From assembly GCA_002373715.1 (NCBI GenBank), contig DFLI01000141.1, positions 1 to 28,344 of the forward strand: a stretch of DNA of 28,344 nucleotides. The letters run 5' to 3'. Below, piece after piece: positions 6,887 to 13,535 of the stretch. How positions within the stretch are numbered: position 1 is the first letter of the stretch; each line of letters starts with the position of its first letter. The DNA is from Bacteroidales bacterium UBA3623 (GTDB lineage: Bacteria; Bacteroidota; Bacteroidia; Bacteroidales; UBA932). The notes beneath the pieces were generated by a model, which worked only from the letters and a program-made list of their open reading frames with translations, searched no databases and was not told where the DNA came from. Both the position numbers and the translations under genes were made by a program.

Positions 6887-7411
6887 ATGGTAAAGAACAA
6901 GTACTCTCACGCGATAGAATTAAAGCACATTCGTGTCAAGAATTCTAAGAAAGAGGATTTCGCGAAAGCGTTAATTGAACTGCCCTATCGAGGATATGAG
7001 GTCGAAGATATCTCTGATGGAAGAAGGATTGTGATAACAAAGCCTGGAGGCAAAATGAGCTTTGGAAGAATGAGTAAGGAGGACTTTCTTGTCTTCATCT
7101 TCACGCCCGAAACTCAGGAATTATGGCAGATTTCTCACAATCAGATTCTTGAAGATTTGCAAGCGAAAGCTGCTGAAGATAAGGAACAGACAAAGCGTTT
7201 AATCGACGTTTTTGAGAGCGTTCTCAACGGAACAGATCCCGAAGACCTTCAAGATAGCATATCTTCTTTTTCTTTTACTTCGGGAGAATTGCCGGAGGCC
7301 CTTCTTAAAGCATACAAATGGATTTGGGGTCAGGAAGACGTTAATTACCCTAATGGTAAAGGCAGAATGATGTCTTGGGAGTCAATTGCGGAGTTGAGAG
7401 ACAGTTTATGA
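6887..7411 (+). CDS. Uncharacterised protein inside the GATC R-M operon
   Basis: 174 aa; I do not recognise the family. The N-terminal half is mixed alpha/beta (KEDFAKALIELPYRGYEVEDISDGRRIVITKPGG). SFGRMSKEDFLVFIFTPETQELWQISH follows, then a charged helical stretch (residues of about 90-115) and a C-terminal segment ending in YKWIWGQEDVNYPNGKGR. No signal peptide, membrane segment or helix-turn-helix is visible. It starts one base after the endonuclease stop and its TGA overlaps the ATG of the second methylase, so it is an integral, translationally coupled part of the system. Possible roles are a controller, a stabiliser of the endonuclease, or an added defence factor; all are guesses. Confidence 0.8.
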   Translation: MVKNKYSHAIELKHIRVKNSKKEDFAKALIELPYRGYEVEDISDGRRIVITKPGGKMSFGRMSKEDFLVFIFTPETQELWQISHNQILEDLQAKAAEDKEQTKRLIDVFESVLNGTDPEDLQDSISSFSFTSGELPEALLKAYKWIWGQEDVNYPNGKGRMMSWESIAELRDSL

Positions 7412-8289
7412 TTACTCCTTTCTACAAGTCTCAGGACAAAAACTTCACGCTCTTGCAGGGAGACTGTATCGAACTTTTGAATTCTTTTGATTTCAAGTTC
7501 GATATGATTTTCGCAGATCCGCCGTACCATCTTTCCAACGGTGGGATTAGCATACAGAGTGGTGTTCCTGTATCCGTGAATAAAGGCAAGTGGGATAAGT
7601 CCCAGGGCTTTGAGGAGGACTACAAGTTTGACAAAACGTGGCTGGCAGCCTGCCGGGAACATCTGAAATCCGACGGCACCATCTGGGTCAGTGGAACATA
7701 CCACAATATCTTTTCCGTTGCGCGTTGCCTTACGGAGCTAGATTTCAAGATTTTAAACTGCATTACATGGGTGAAGACTAATCCTCCACCCAACCTTTCT
7801 TGTCGTTATTTCACCTATTCGGCGGAGTATATCCTGTGGGCTAGAAAAGAGCAAAAGGTTGCTCATTACTACAATTATGAGCTGATGAAGGAGATTAACG
7901 GTGGTACACAGATGCGTGACGTATGGACACTTCCTGCCATTGCTCCGTGGGAGAAAACATGTGGCAAGCATCCGACTCAGAAACCGCTGTGTGTTCTGTC
8001 AAGAATTATTCAGGCTTCTACAAAATCCGGAGCTTGGGTACTTGATCCGTTCACCGGAAGCAGCACGACAGGTGTAGCTGCAAACCTTCTTGGGCGCCGT
8101 TTTCTTGGCATTGACCAGGAAGAAAAATTCCTCGAGATAAGCAAGGCCCGTCGCGAGGAACTTAATAGTATTAATCGAAGAGGCGAGATTCTAGGAAAGC
8201 TGGAGAAGCAGGCAAAACTCTTCCAGGATAGTGACATTCGCGTTCTTTCTGAACCGGAGGTTTATTACGGTCCAGAGTTGCCGTTCTAA
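7408..8289 (+). CDS. DpnA-like DNA N6-adenine methyltransferase
   Basis: 293 aa from ATG 7408, which overlaps the previous stop as ATGA; the longer frame starting at TTG 7375 lies inside the upstream gene. Class beta order: DPPYHLSNGG with DPPY at residues 37-40 first, DPFTGSSTTG at about 213 last. Blocks such as NCITWVKTNPPPNLSCRYFTYSAEYILWARK and GKHPTQKP closely resemble M2.DpnII (DpnA). DpnA also methylates single-stranded GATC, which in pneumococcus protects incoming transforming DNA; the same role is possible here but not shown. A C-terminal tail of about 30 residues beyond the catalytic domain is present. Confidence 0.9.
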   Translation: MITPFYKSQDKNFTLLQGDCIELLNSFDFKFDMIFADPPYHLSNGGISIQSGVPVSVNKGKWDKSQGFEEDYKFDKTWLAACREHLKSDGTIWVSGTYHNIFSVARCLTELDFKILNCITWVKTNPPPNLSCRYFTYSAEYILWARKEQKVAHYYNYELMKEINGGTQMRDVWTLPAIAPWEKTCGKHPTQKPLCVLSRIIQASTKSGAWVLDPFTGSSTTGVAANLLGRRFLGIDQEEKFLEISKARREELNSINRRGEILGKLEKQAKLFQDSDIRVLSEPEVYYGPELPF

Positions 8290-8347
8290 ATCAGCACTTT
8301 ACCTATCAGTTGCGATATCTTCTTGAATTCAGGGGCAAAAATTTTTA

Positions 8348-8372
8348 GCTTGTGCCATGGTTTGGCACAAGC
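8348..8372. promoter_or_regulatory. Palindromic operator candidate
   Basis: GCTTGTGCCA (8348-8357) and TGGCACAAGC (8363-8372) form a perfect 10-bp inverted repeat around TGGTT. It ends six bases before the -7 box at 8379 and so covers the -33 region, the typical place for a dimeric regulator. There is no T-run after it on the plus strand, so it is a poor terminator. Confidence 0.5.
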
Positions 8373-8378
8373 GGGTTG

Positions 8379-8386
8379 TAGCTTTG
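8379..8386 (+). promoter_or_regulatory. -7 element for the microprotein/HD-hydrolase operon
   Basis: TAGCTTTG matches TAnnTTTG. No TTG sits at the proper distance; the palindrome occupies that region, which suggests a regulated promoter. Confidence 0.6.
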
Positions 8387-8400
8387 CATCGTAACATTAA

Positions 8401-8517
8401 ATGCAAAGCACTATGACTGAGATTATCATTACTGTGAGCCTGTATATTGGCGCTATTGCCCTTTTGGTGAAGGGAGCTATCGTTTTCTGCAACAACACTA
8501 AAGACCAGGCGGCATGA
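8401..8517 (+). CDS. Single-pass membrane microprotein (34-38 aa)
   Basis: Starting at ATG 8401 the frame encodes 38 residues; starting at 8413, which leaves a more normal leader, it encodes 34 (MTEIIITVSLYIGAIALLVK...). Almost the whole protein is one transmembrane helix, followed by a short soluble tail FCNNTKDQAA. Its stop TGA overlaps the ATG of the next gene as ATGA, which argues for real translation and coupling. The promoter at 8379 and operator-like palindrome precede it. No family is recognised. It may tether or regulate the coupled HD-domain protein, or act as a leader ORF; this is inference. Confidence 0.6.
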   Translation: MQSTMTEIIITVSLYIGAIALLVKGAIVFCNNTKDQAA

Positions 8518-8993
8518 CAAGCATTGAAGATGTTATCCGCATTGCGGTGTCGGCCCATGAGGGGCAGAAGGATATGGTGGGGAATCCCGCTATTCTACAC
8601 GTGCTGGCCGTGGGACTGATGGGAAAGACGGACCTGGAAAAGAAGGCCGGGGTACTGCACGACGTGGTGGAGGACTCTGACGTTACTCTGGCAGACCTTA
8701 GGGCCAGGGGAGTGGAGGAGGGGGTTCTGGAGGCGGTGGACCTGCTGACGCACCGCTCCGGTATGAGCTACGAAGACTACGTGAAGAATATAGTGAATTC
8801 CGGCAACGAGACGGCCATTCGCGTTAAACTGAACGACCTGCATCACAATCTGTGGCGGGCAGAGGACGCGCTGAATACGCTGGATACCGGTACCCAGGAA
8901 CGGAAGGACTTGCTGGATGAGATTATGCGCATTGCTGCCGTGCATGACCGGGCGGAACGCTATATTCAGAGCGCGGTTAATCACAGGCGCTAG
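8514..8993 (+). CDS. HD-domain phosphohydrolase, small alarmone hydrolase-like
   Basis: 159 aa. The metal and active-site pattern of the RelA/SpoT hydrolase and MESH1 group is visible: His15 (AHEGQ), His29, His49-Asp50 (VLHDVVEDSD, with Glu53-Asp54), and Asp108/Asn112 (KLNDLHHNL). There is no synthetase, TGS or ACT domain, so it is a stand-alone hydrolase of the length of small alarmone hydrolases. A likely reaction is removal of pyrophosphate from (p)ppGpp in the cytoplasm, but related HD_4 proteins with other nucleotide substrates exist. The ATG overlaps the stop of a membrane microprotein, so synthesis is probably coupled to it. Confidence 0.75.
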   Translation: MTSIEDVIRIAVSAHEGQKDMVGNPAILHVLAVGLMGKTDLEKKAGVLHDVVEDSDVTLADLRARGVEEGVLEAVDLLTHRSGMSYEDYVKNIVNSGNETAIRVKLNDLHHNLWRAEDALNTLDTGTQERKDLLDEIMRIAAVHDRAERYIQSAVNHRR

Positions 8994-9005
8994 GGGAGGC
9001 GTATA

Positions 9006-9036
9006 TTGCGGAATAGCCAATTATTGCGTACATTTA
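9006..9036 (+). promoter_or_regulatory. Promoter of the secreted protein gene at 9058
   Basis: TTG 9006-9008, 20-base spacer, TACATTTA 9029-9036 (one mismatch to TAnnTTTG). It sits just after the HD-hydrolase stop and gives a leader of about 17 bases. Confidence 0.6.
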
Positions 9037-9057
9037 CGGACGTAAACCACTTTAACG

Positions 9058-9690
9058 ATGAAAAGGATTCTTTTTACAGCCGTGTTGCTGTTATGCACTC
9101 TGCCCCTTCTGAGGGCGCAGGAGGAAGAGGATTGGAGTTTCCCCGTAAAGTACAGCGGACCGCGTCCCACTATCACTGATTTCGTATCGGCCATCCTGTC
9201 ACCGGAGGATATTGGCGAATCGCTGGGAGAGATGTCCGAGAACTGGGACCTCTATCTGGCCGGCAAAGCGCTTCCCGCAGACCATTCTTTTGTGGTGGAC
9301 ACAAAGAACGGCTATGTCCGTTATGATGTGACCTTCCCTCGTGAGGAGGGTGAATACGTGTACCATGACTTCATTGAGTTCTGCTACTGGAACTGTGCAG
9401 ACGGAAAGCATAAGGTGGTGGCAGAGAATACGGTCTCTACCCAGGACGGAGAGCCTTTCGTGGGCCAGTATTCCGGCCTTTCGTTCTTCCTGTATGACAA
9501 CAATACCCGAAAGATGACTCCGATTTATTCGGGAGACCTGGGAATAGATGTGGAGTGTCCTGAGGACACCGAGTGGTTTACCCACAAACTGCCCCAGACC
9601 GGAAAGACCATCGAGTACTTGTTCCACACCCCTTCAGGTGAAACTAGGAGGTCATTCACCTGGAACGGAACTAAGTTCGTAGAGGACTAA
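9058..9690 (+). CDS. Secreted hypothetical protein
   Basis: 210 aa. Residues 1-21 (MKRILFTAVLLLCTLPLLRAQ) form a signal peptide. The mature chain is acidic and rich in aromatic residues and beta-strand patterns (FVVDTKNGYVRYDVTFPREEGEYVYHDF), consistent with a periplasmic or surface beta-sandwich. It contains two Cys (FCYWNC) near the middle that could form a disulfide. No enzymatic motif is seen. It has its own promoter and converges on the secreted propeller-like gene, with only six bases between the two stop codons and no hairpin terminator. Function unknown. Confidence 0.8.
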   Translation: MKRILFTAVLLLCTLPLLRAQEEEDWSFPVKYSGPRPTITDFVSAILSPEDIGESLGEMSENWDLYLAGKALPADHSFVVDTKNGYVRYDVTFPREEGEYVYHDFIEFCYWNCADGKHKVVAENTVSTQDGEPFVGQYSGLSFFLYDNNTRKMTPIYSGDLGIDVECPEDTEWFTHKLPQTGKTIEYLFHTPSGETRRSFTWNGTKFVED

Positions 9691-9696
9691 GAGGGA

Positions 9697-10566
9697 CTAT
9701 TTCAGGCGGAAGCGCCAGAGCTTGGAATGCCGGGGCTCCCGTGAGGTGTGGAAGACCACGTAGGCCCAGCGTCCCTTAAGGTCGATTCCTTCGGGCTCGT
9801 CCTTCAGCTCGTTGAGGTTCTTTGTGAGAACAATCTTTTTCTCTTCCAGATCTACAACATGCAGCAGCAGGTCATGAGGGGCGTACCCATCCGGGAGAAA
9901 GGCATACTTTCCGCGGACGATACTGCCCTGCCAGATATTAATCCCGGAATCCAGTCTGGTGACGTCCAGGACGTCCTCATCGGTGAGATGAACCTCTCCG
10001 TTTGCGTCTGAATCGGCCAGGCGCGGCAGGCGGAACTTCTTAAGGAGCTTATAGTCTCCGTTTCGGCCGCCGTATGTGTAGATGAACCCGTTCTTGGCAT
10101 CCAGGCACCAGTCGATGGTCCCGGCATAGTCTGTCCCAGTGTAGAAGATCTTCTGGACGATGCGGCTCCCTTCCAGGGTGATGTCCGTCACGTAGCAGCA
10201 GTTCTCGCCACCGCAGGAGGCGATGTAAAGGAGCGGGAATTTTGAATCACGGGAAGCCTTCTCCACCCCGAAGCAAGCATTGTTGCAGTGGGAGCGGTTC
10301 CCATCCAGGAGGAAGGTGTTCACGAGACTCTTCTTTTTCATGTCGAAGATGCAGATGCGTCCTTTGTCATGGAGAACGAAGGCGTACTTTCCGTGCATGG
10401 CAAAGCCTTGCGTGGATCCTGTCACCTCGGCTTCTTCGGGCGTCCAGTCTGCAAAATCACAGACGAACTCCGGTTCCAGGGTGGGACGGAAACCTGCTTT
10501 GTCAAACTGTGCGCTTACGGGGAGAGCGAGGAGCGTAAGAATCAAGGCCAGAAGAATCTTTTTCAT
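9697..10566 (-). CDS. Secreted beta-propeller-like hypothetical protein
   Basis: 289 aa from ATG 10566; the frame continues further upstream but that part lies inside the promoter and a terminator hairpin. Signal peptide MKKILLALILTLLALPVSAQ. The chain then shows repeated strand-turn units such as GFAMHGKYAFVLHDKGRICIFD, PLLYIASCGGENCCYVTDI, GFIYTYGGRN and GRWAYVVFHTSRE, as in propeller-type extracellular proteins. No catalytic motif is seen. A decayed copy of the same gene start is present at 13126-13202, so the organism once had two paralogues side by side around the BspA-like gene. Confidence 0.75.
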   Translation of the reverse strand: MKKILLALILTLLALPVSAQFDKAGFRPTLEPEFVCDFADWTPEEAEVTGSTQGFAMHGKYAFVLHDKGRICIFDMKKKSLVNTFLLDGNRSHCNNACFGVEKASRDSKFPLLYIASCGGENCCYVTDITLEGSRIVQKIFYTGTDYAGTIDWCLDAKNGFIYTYGGRNGDYKLLKKFRLPRLADSDANGEVHLTDEDVLDVTRLDSGINIWQGSIVRGKYAFLPDGYAPHDLLLHVVDLEEKKIVLTKNLNELKDEPEGIDLKGRWAYVVFHTSREPRHSKLWRFRLK

Positions 10567-10580
10567 CGCGGTGGTTTTTC

Positions 10581-10588
10581 CAAAGTTA
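10581..10588 (-). promoter_or_regulatory. -7 element for the propeller-like gene
   Basis: Minus-strand TAACTTTG, about 15 bases before the ATG at 10566. Confirms that start over longer in-frame alternatives. Confidence 0.65.
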
Positions 10589-10615
10589 CAGAATTTTTGC
10601 GAAACGAGGAAGAAC

Positions 10616-10655
10616 AAAAACCCTGGCCCGGCAAATGATGCCAGGCCAGGGTTTT
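10616..10655 (-). terminator. Strong bidirectional terminator hairpin
   Basis: CCCTGGCC (10621-10628) pairs with GGCCAGGG (10644-10651), extended by GGCA/TGCC inside and by A-runs (10616-10620) against T-runs (10652-10655) outside; loop AATGA. On the minus strand it ends the transcript started at 10932-10902 and insulates the propeller gene promoter. Confidence 0.8.
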
Positions 10656-10897
10656 CAGGCTGTCTTGCCAAAACGACAAACTCTGCTGCTATAATACGGG
10701 ATACACTTATTAAAAGTACACGCTTTCCAGGCGTGCAAACACGCCCTTCGCGCCCTCCTCGCAAAGCCAGCCAAGTGTCTTATTTAGAGGCGTTTACGCT
10801 CTTTTGTGTTAAACAATAAAAAACCTTTGTTTTCTCATTTGCGGGCTATTTGCGGGTTTTTTGTCCATTTTTTCATCCTAGCCCACTCAGAAGAAAC
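10616..10897 (-). ncRNA. Candidate noncoding transcript of about 280 nt
   Basis: An independent leftward promoter at 10932-10902 and the strong terminator at 10655-10616 frame this segment. Inside are only very short frames (13-19 codons, Lys-rich, near 10840-10875) and several hairpins. I do not recognise it as 6S RNA, RNase P RNA or tmRNA. A short segment at 10719-10735 looks like a tRNA-Ser(GGA) anticodon arm but no tRNA can be completed around it. Confidence 0.4.
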
Positions 10898-10901
10898 GCA
10901 G

Positions 10902-10932
10902 CAAAGATACTCATTTCCGAGTAGCCTTGCAA
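10902..10932 (-). promoter_or_regulatory. Promoter of the candidate noncoding transcript
   Basis: Minus-strand TTG at 10932-10930, 20-base spacer and TATCTTTG at 10909-10902: an ideal Bacteroidota promoter with no protein gene behind it. Confidence 0.65.
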
Positions 10933-11038
10933 GCGCCTTAATGGAGATAAATAGAGAACATCGGCGATGAGCCTGACACCATCTGTTCCGTTACTACCCA
11001 TCACCTCCGTCAAAAATAAGGACAAAGACTAATCACAA

Positions 11039-12811
11039 TTAATATGATGCAGTTTCAACAGTCCAGCCTATAGGAATACCATAAGCGCCCGTTACATCCC
11101 ATGTCGCCTCCGCACTCTTTACAAAGGTGCCGGTAGTGGAGACGCCCGCTAACCAACCTTTCATTGTATCGGAAGAAGGTTCAGTAAGAAACAGAGCCTT
11201 GACATAATTCAATGGTATACAATCATAGAACATGTACGAATAACAGCCGGTTACTAATTGTCTAGCAGGAAGTACCGGCGCAGCAGTTAGTGATTCACAT
11301 TGCCAGAACATATTCTCGTAGCAACGCTCCTCCAGTGTGGTTGCAGGGAGTTCAGGAGCCACAGCCAAAGTAGTGCAGCCTTTGAACATGTAGGCATAGC
11401 AGCGTTTAGCCAACTGGGTGGCTGGTAGTTCAGGAGCTTTAGACAATGAGGTACACCCCGAAAACATGCTGTAATAACACAGCTCTTCCAATGAGGATGC
11501 TGGCAGTTTGGGAGCTGAAATCAAAGAGGAACAGCCATTAAACATAGAACTATAGCATGAATTCGCCAGTTTGGTGGCGGGTAGTTCAGGAGCTTTAGAC
11601 AATGAGGTACACCCCGAAAACATGCCGCTATAACAGAATTGCGCCAACGAAGTTGCTGGAAGCGTGGGGACACCAATTAATGAATAGCAGGCCTGGAACA
11701 TATTACTATAGCAATTATCTGCCAACGTTTCCGCAGGGAGCTCTGGGGCTGCCGCCAATAAAAAACATGAGCTAAACATGCTCGAATAACAGGATTTAGC
11801 CAGCGTAGTCGCAGGGAGGGCAGGCGCCTTAGTCAACGATTCACAGCCACCGAACATCGCCGCATAGCAGCCCTCCTTCATCGTTATAGCTGGAAGTTCA
11901 GGAGCTTTATTCAATGAGGTACAGTTGGCAAACATATAATAATAGCAGCGTGCTGCTAAATTAGTTGCTGGGAGGTCCGGTGCCGTCGTCAATGCCGAAC
12001 AGCACCAGAACATTGATTCGTAGCATTTTTCCGCCAAAGTATTTGCCGGAAGCTTTGGAGGCTTTATTATTGAGCCACACCATGCGAACATTTCTGAATA
12101 GCAGCCCTTCGCCAGCACAGTGGCAGGAAGATCCGGCGGGGTGGTAAGGTTTTCGCACTCATAGAATAGTCTTGCGAAACAATACTCCGAAGGAATTGTA
12201 ATATTGTCCGCCTTCTGTTCCAATAAAAGCATAATATTGCCCAACACGCTAAAATTCGCTCCGGATGTTTTAAACCAGCTCCGTTTCTCGTTACTCGTAC
12301 TGAACCCTGCTGGGTTGTCACCATACATATAGAGCGGAGATTCCCGTGTAAAAGTAAGCTCACTGTAATCCCATAAGTTCCAGTTATTCTTGTCGTAAGA
12401 ATAATATACAACAGGAGCATTACCCCCCTCGTTATTTAACGAAACGGATGTCGTTTCATTGGATTGGAAAGTAAGAAACTGTTTTGCTTTCTGAGAAACG
12501 GTTACAGTACATGTTGCACTCTTATCACCAGCCGATGCCGTGATGGTGGATGTTCCCTCAGAGATTGCTGTAACTAGACCTGTGGAAGACACCGTGGCAA
12601 CTGATTGCTTAGACGAAGCCCAGGATACAGTTTTGTTGGTGGCGTCACTCGGGAGTACTATCACAGAAAGCTGGACCGTCTCTCCAATATACATTTCTGC
12701 CGTGGCTTGACCTATGGTGACCGAGGTTACAGCAATCTCTTTCTCCTTTTCACAGGAAGCAAGTATCAACGCGAGGGTCCCGCATAATACGGCAGTGATG
12801 ACTCTATTCAT
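11039..12811 (-). CDS. BspA-like surface lipoprotein with Big_2 domain and 26-residue repeats
   Basis: 590 aa from ATG 12811; the frame is open to 12838 but those codons fall in the -7 box. Residues 1-20 are a lipoprotein signal with lipobox LASC (Cys20), and the acidic/Lys residues after it fit export to the cell surface. Residues of about 28-108 are an Ig-like Big_2 domain (VTSVTIGQATAEMYIGETVQLSVIVLPSDATNKTVSW). From about residue 210 come twelve full and one partial copies of a 26-residue unit, consensus CYxxMFxxCxSLxxAPxLPAT followed by xLAxx, related to the DUF285/Liste_lipo_26 type of BspA-like repeats. Two Cys per unit are conserved. Such proteins act in adhesion or host contact. No partner genes are adjacent. 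Confidence 0.88.
   Translation of the reverse strand: MNRVITAVLCGTLALILASCEKEKEIAVTSVTIGQATAEMYIGETVQLSVIVLPSDATNKTVSWASSKQSVATVSSTGLVTAISEGTSTITASAGDKSATCTVTVSQKAKQFLTFQSNETTSVSLNNEGGNAPVVYYSYDKNNWNLWDYSELTFTRESPLYMYGDNPAGFSTSNEKRSWFKTSGANFSVLGNIMLLLEQKADNITIPSEYCFARLFYECENLTTPPDLPATVLAKGCYSEMFAWCGSIIKPPKLPANTLAEKCYESMFWCCSALTTAPDLPATNLAARCYYYMFANCTSLNKAPELPAITMKEGCYAAMFGGCESLTKAPALPATTLAKSCYSSMFSSCFLLAAAPELPAETLADNCYSNMFQACYSLIGVPTLPATSLAQFCYSGMFSGCTSLSKAPELPATKLANSCYSSMFNGCSSLISAPKLPASSLEELCYYSMFSGCTSLSKAPELPATQLAKRCYAYMFKGCTTLAVAPELPATTLEERCYENMFWQCESLTAAPVLPARQLVTGCYSYMFYDCIPLNYVKALFLTEPSSDTMKGWLAGVSTTGTFVKSAEATWDVTGAYGIPIGWTVETASY
11424..11624 (-). repeat. Recently duplicated 156-bp (two-unit) segment in the lipoprotein gene
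   Basis: A 45-base stretch is identical at 11424-11468 and 11580-11624, exactly two 78-base repeat units apart, while other units differ by many substitutions. This points to recent duplication or gene conversion between units 8 and 10. Confidence 0.65.
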
Positions 12812-12837
12812 AGTGAGGGTTATTAGCTTCAGTTTCA

Positions 12838-12845
12838 CAAATATA
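12838..12845 (-). promoter_or_regulatory. -7 element for the BspA-like lipoprotein gene
   Basis: Minus-strand TATATTTG, 27 bases before ATG 12811; continues as TGAAACT exactly as at the antitoxin gene. Confidence 0.6.
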
Positions 12846-13050
12846 AGAAAAAAAGCTAATTATGTCTTGAAGTGCTTCACTTACTCCCTGATTTCATCAT
12901 CGGCTACTAAGGGTCTGCTTGAAAGAGCCCCACAATTTGTGATAATATTATTCTTTGATTAAAAGGTGTACTGAAATAATACTGTACCGCTTACTTCGCA
13001 CGATTATTATCTCAACACGTGCTGGGTGAGTACTTTTATTAACCTAAAGG

Positions 13051-13093
13051 CATAAAAGAAAGGTCTGACAGTTTGTTCGAACTGCCAGACCTT
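13051..13093 (-). terminator. Hairpin terminator of the lost paralogue
   Basis: AAGGTCTG (13060-13067) and CAGTT (13069-13073) pair with AACTG (13080-13084) and CAGACCTT (13086-13093), with one mismatch. On the minus strand it is followed by TTTCTTTTATG. No intact gene now feeds it from the right; the remnant at 13126-13202 would have. Confidence 0.6.
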
Positions 13094-13125
13094 CCGTGTT
13101 TCCTGGGCTTCCCACGGATGCCCTT

Positions 13126-13202
13126 AGGAGGAAGGTGTTTACCAGCTTCTTCTTTTTATCATAGCATAGCTTTTTCCAAAAGTTACGGATTTTTTGTGAA
13201 AC
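13126..13202 (-). pseudogene. Remnant of a paralogue of the 9697-10566 gene
   Basis: AGGAGGAAGGTGTT at 13126-13139 is identical to 10307-10320 and the next bases still encode KKLVNTFLL on the minus strand, as in the intact gene (KKKSLVNTFLL). Directly beyond, 13171-13202 matches the promoter region 10575-10605 with few changes. About 200 bases of coding sequence between these two blocks are missing; in the intact gene both borders carry CTTTTTCAT, so a deletion between short direct repeats would explain it. The coding part downstream is also gone, leaving only the terminator. Confidence 0.6.
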
Positions 13203-13212
13203 TATTTCTTCG

Positions 13213-13220
13213 TATCTTTA
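13213..13220 (+). promoter_or_regulatory. -7 element for the TSCPD gene
   Basis: TATCTTTA (one mismatch to TAnnTTTG), 21 bases before ATG 13242. A TTG at 13194-13196 is 16 bases upstream. Confidence 0.45.
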
Positions 13221-13241
13221 CAGCTCGAAATAGAAGTTGTT

Positions 13242-13532
13242 ATGTTTGATGTTAGCAAACTCTCCGATACGGTGGAGAATGGCGTGCGCAAGGCCTCTTT
13301 CAAAACTTGCGGGGTAACCTGCTCCACGCAGATTAATGTGGAGGTGGAAGGGGATACCGTTCGCCGGGTAGAAATTGTAAAAGGTTGTGACGGCAATACC
13401 AAGGGTGTGGCCCGTCTTTGCGAAGGCCGGAAGGTGCAGGATGTGATTGACATGCTCTCCGGCATAGATTGCAAGGGCCGCGGAACCAGTTGCCCCGACC
13501 AGCTGGCCCGGGCGCTGAAGCAGCTTCAGTAA
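13242..13532 (+). CDS. TSCPD-domain protein (TIGR03905 family)
   Basis: 96 aa, a single TSCPD domain. Cys23 and Cys27 (KTCGVTCSTQI) and the C-terminal CKGRGTSCPDQLARAL are the family hallmarks, with GCDGNTKGVARLCEGR between. The domain also occurs at the C-terminus of some class II ribonucleotide reductases, but the stand-alone form has no assigned function; the conserved Cys suggest metal binding or redox chemistry. It is the first gene of a two-gene transcript with the membrane protein that begins three bases after its stop. Confidence 0.85.
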   Translation: MFDVSKLSDTVENGVRKASFKTCGVTCSTQINVEVEGDTVRRVEIVKGCDGNTKGVARLCEGRKVQDVIDMLSGIDCKGRGTSCPDQLARALKQLQ

Positions 13533-13535
13533 ACA

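Larger units (their letters stand above)
10567..11038. other. Gene-free stretch between propeller-like and BspA-like genes
   Basis: 472 bases with no convincing protein gene. They contain the propeller gene promoter, the terminator at 10616-10655, the candidate transcript body with a hairpin GGCGTG-CAAA-CACGCC at 10730-10745, a direct repeat ATTTGCGGG near 10837-10856, and a promoter at 10902-10932. From 10933 to 11038 I see nothing notable. Confidence 0.6.
12812..13241. other. Gene-free stretch with decayed gene remnant
   Basis: 430 bases. It holds the lipoprotein promoter, about 180 bases of AT-rich sequence without recognisable signals (12860-13040), a hairpin terminator, the remnant of a propeller-gene paralogue, and the promoter region of the TSCPD gene. 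Confidence 0.6.

Noticed and set aside
8290..8347. Terminator after the R-M operon
   Set aside because: No stem followed by a T-run was found between the last methylase and the palindrome at 8348; readthrough into the next operon cannot be excluded.
10719..10735. Anticodon-arm-like CACGCCTGGAAAGCGTG on the minus strand (tRNA-Ser GGA)
   Set aside because: No acceptor stem, D-arm or GGTTCGAATCC T-arm is present on either side; at most a fragment or chance match.
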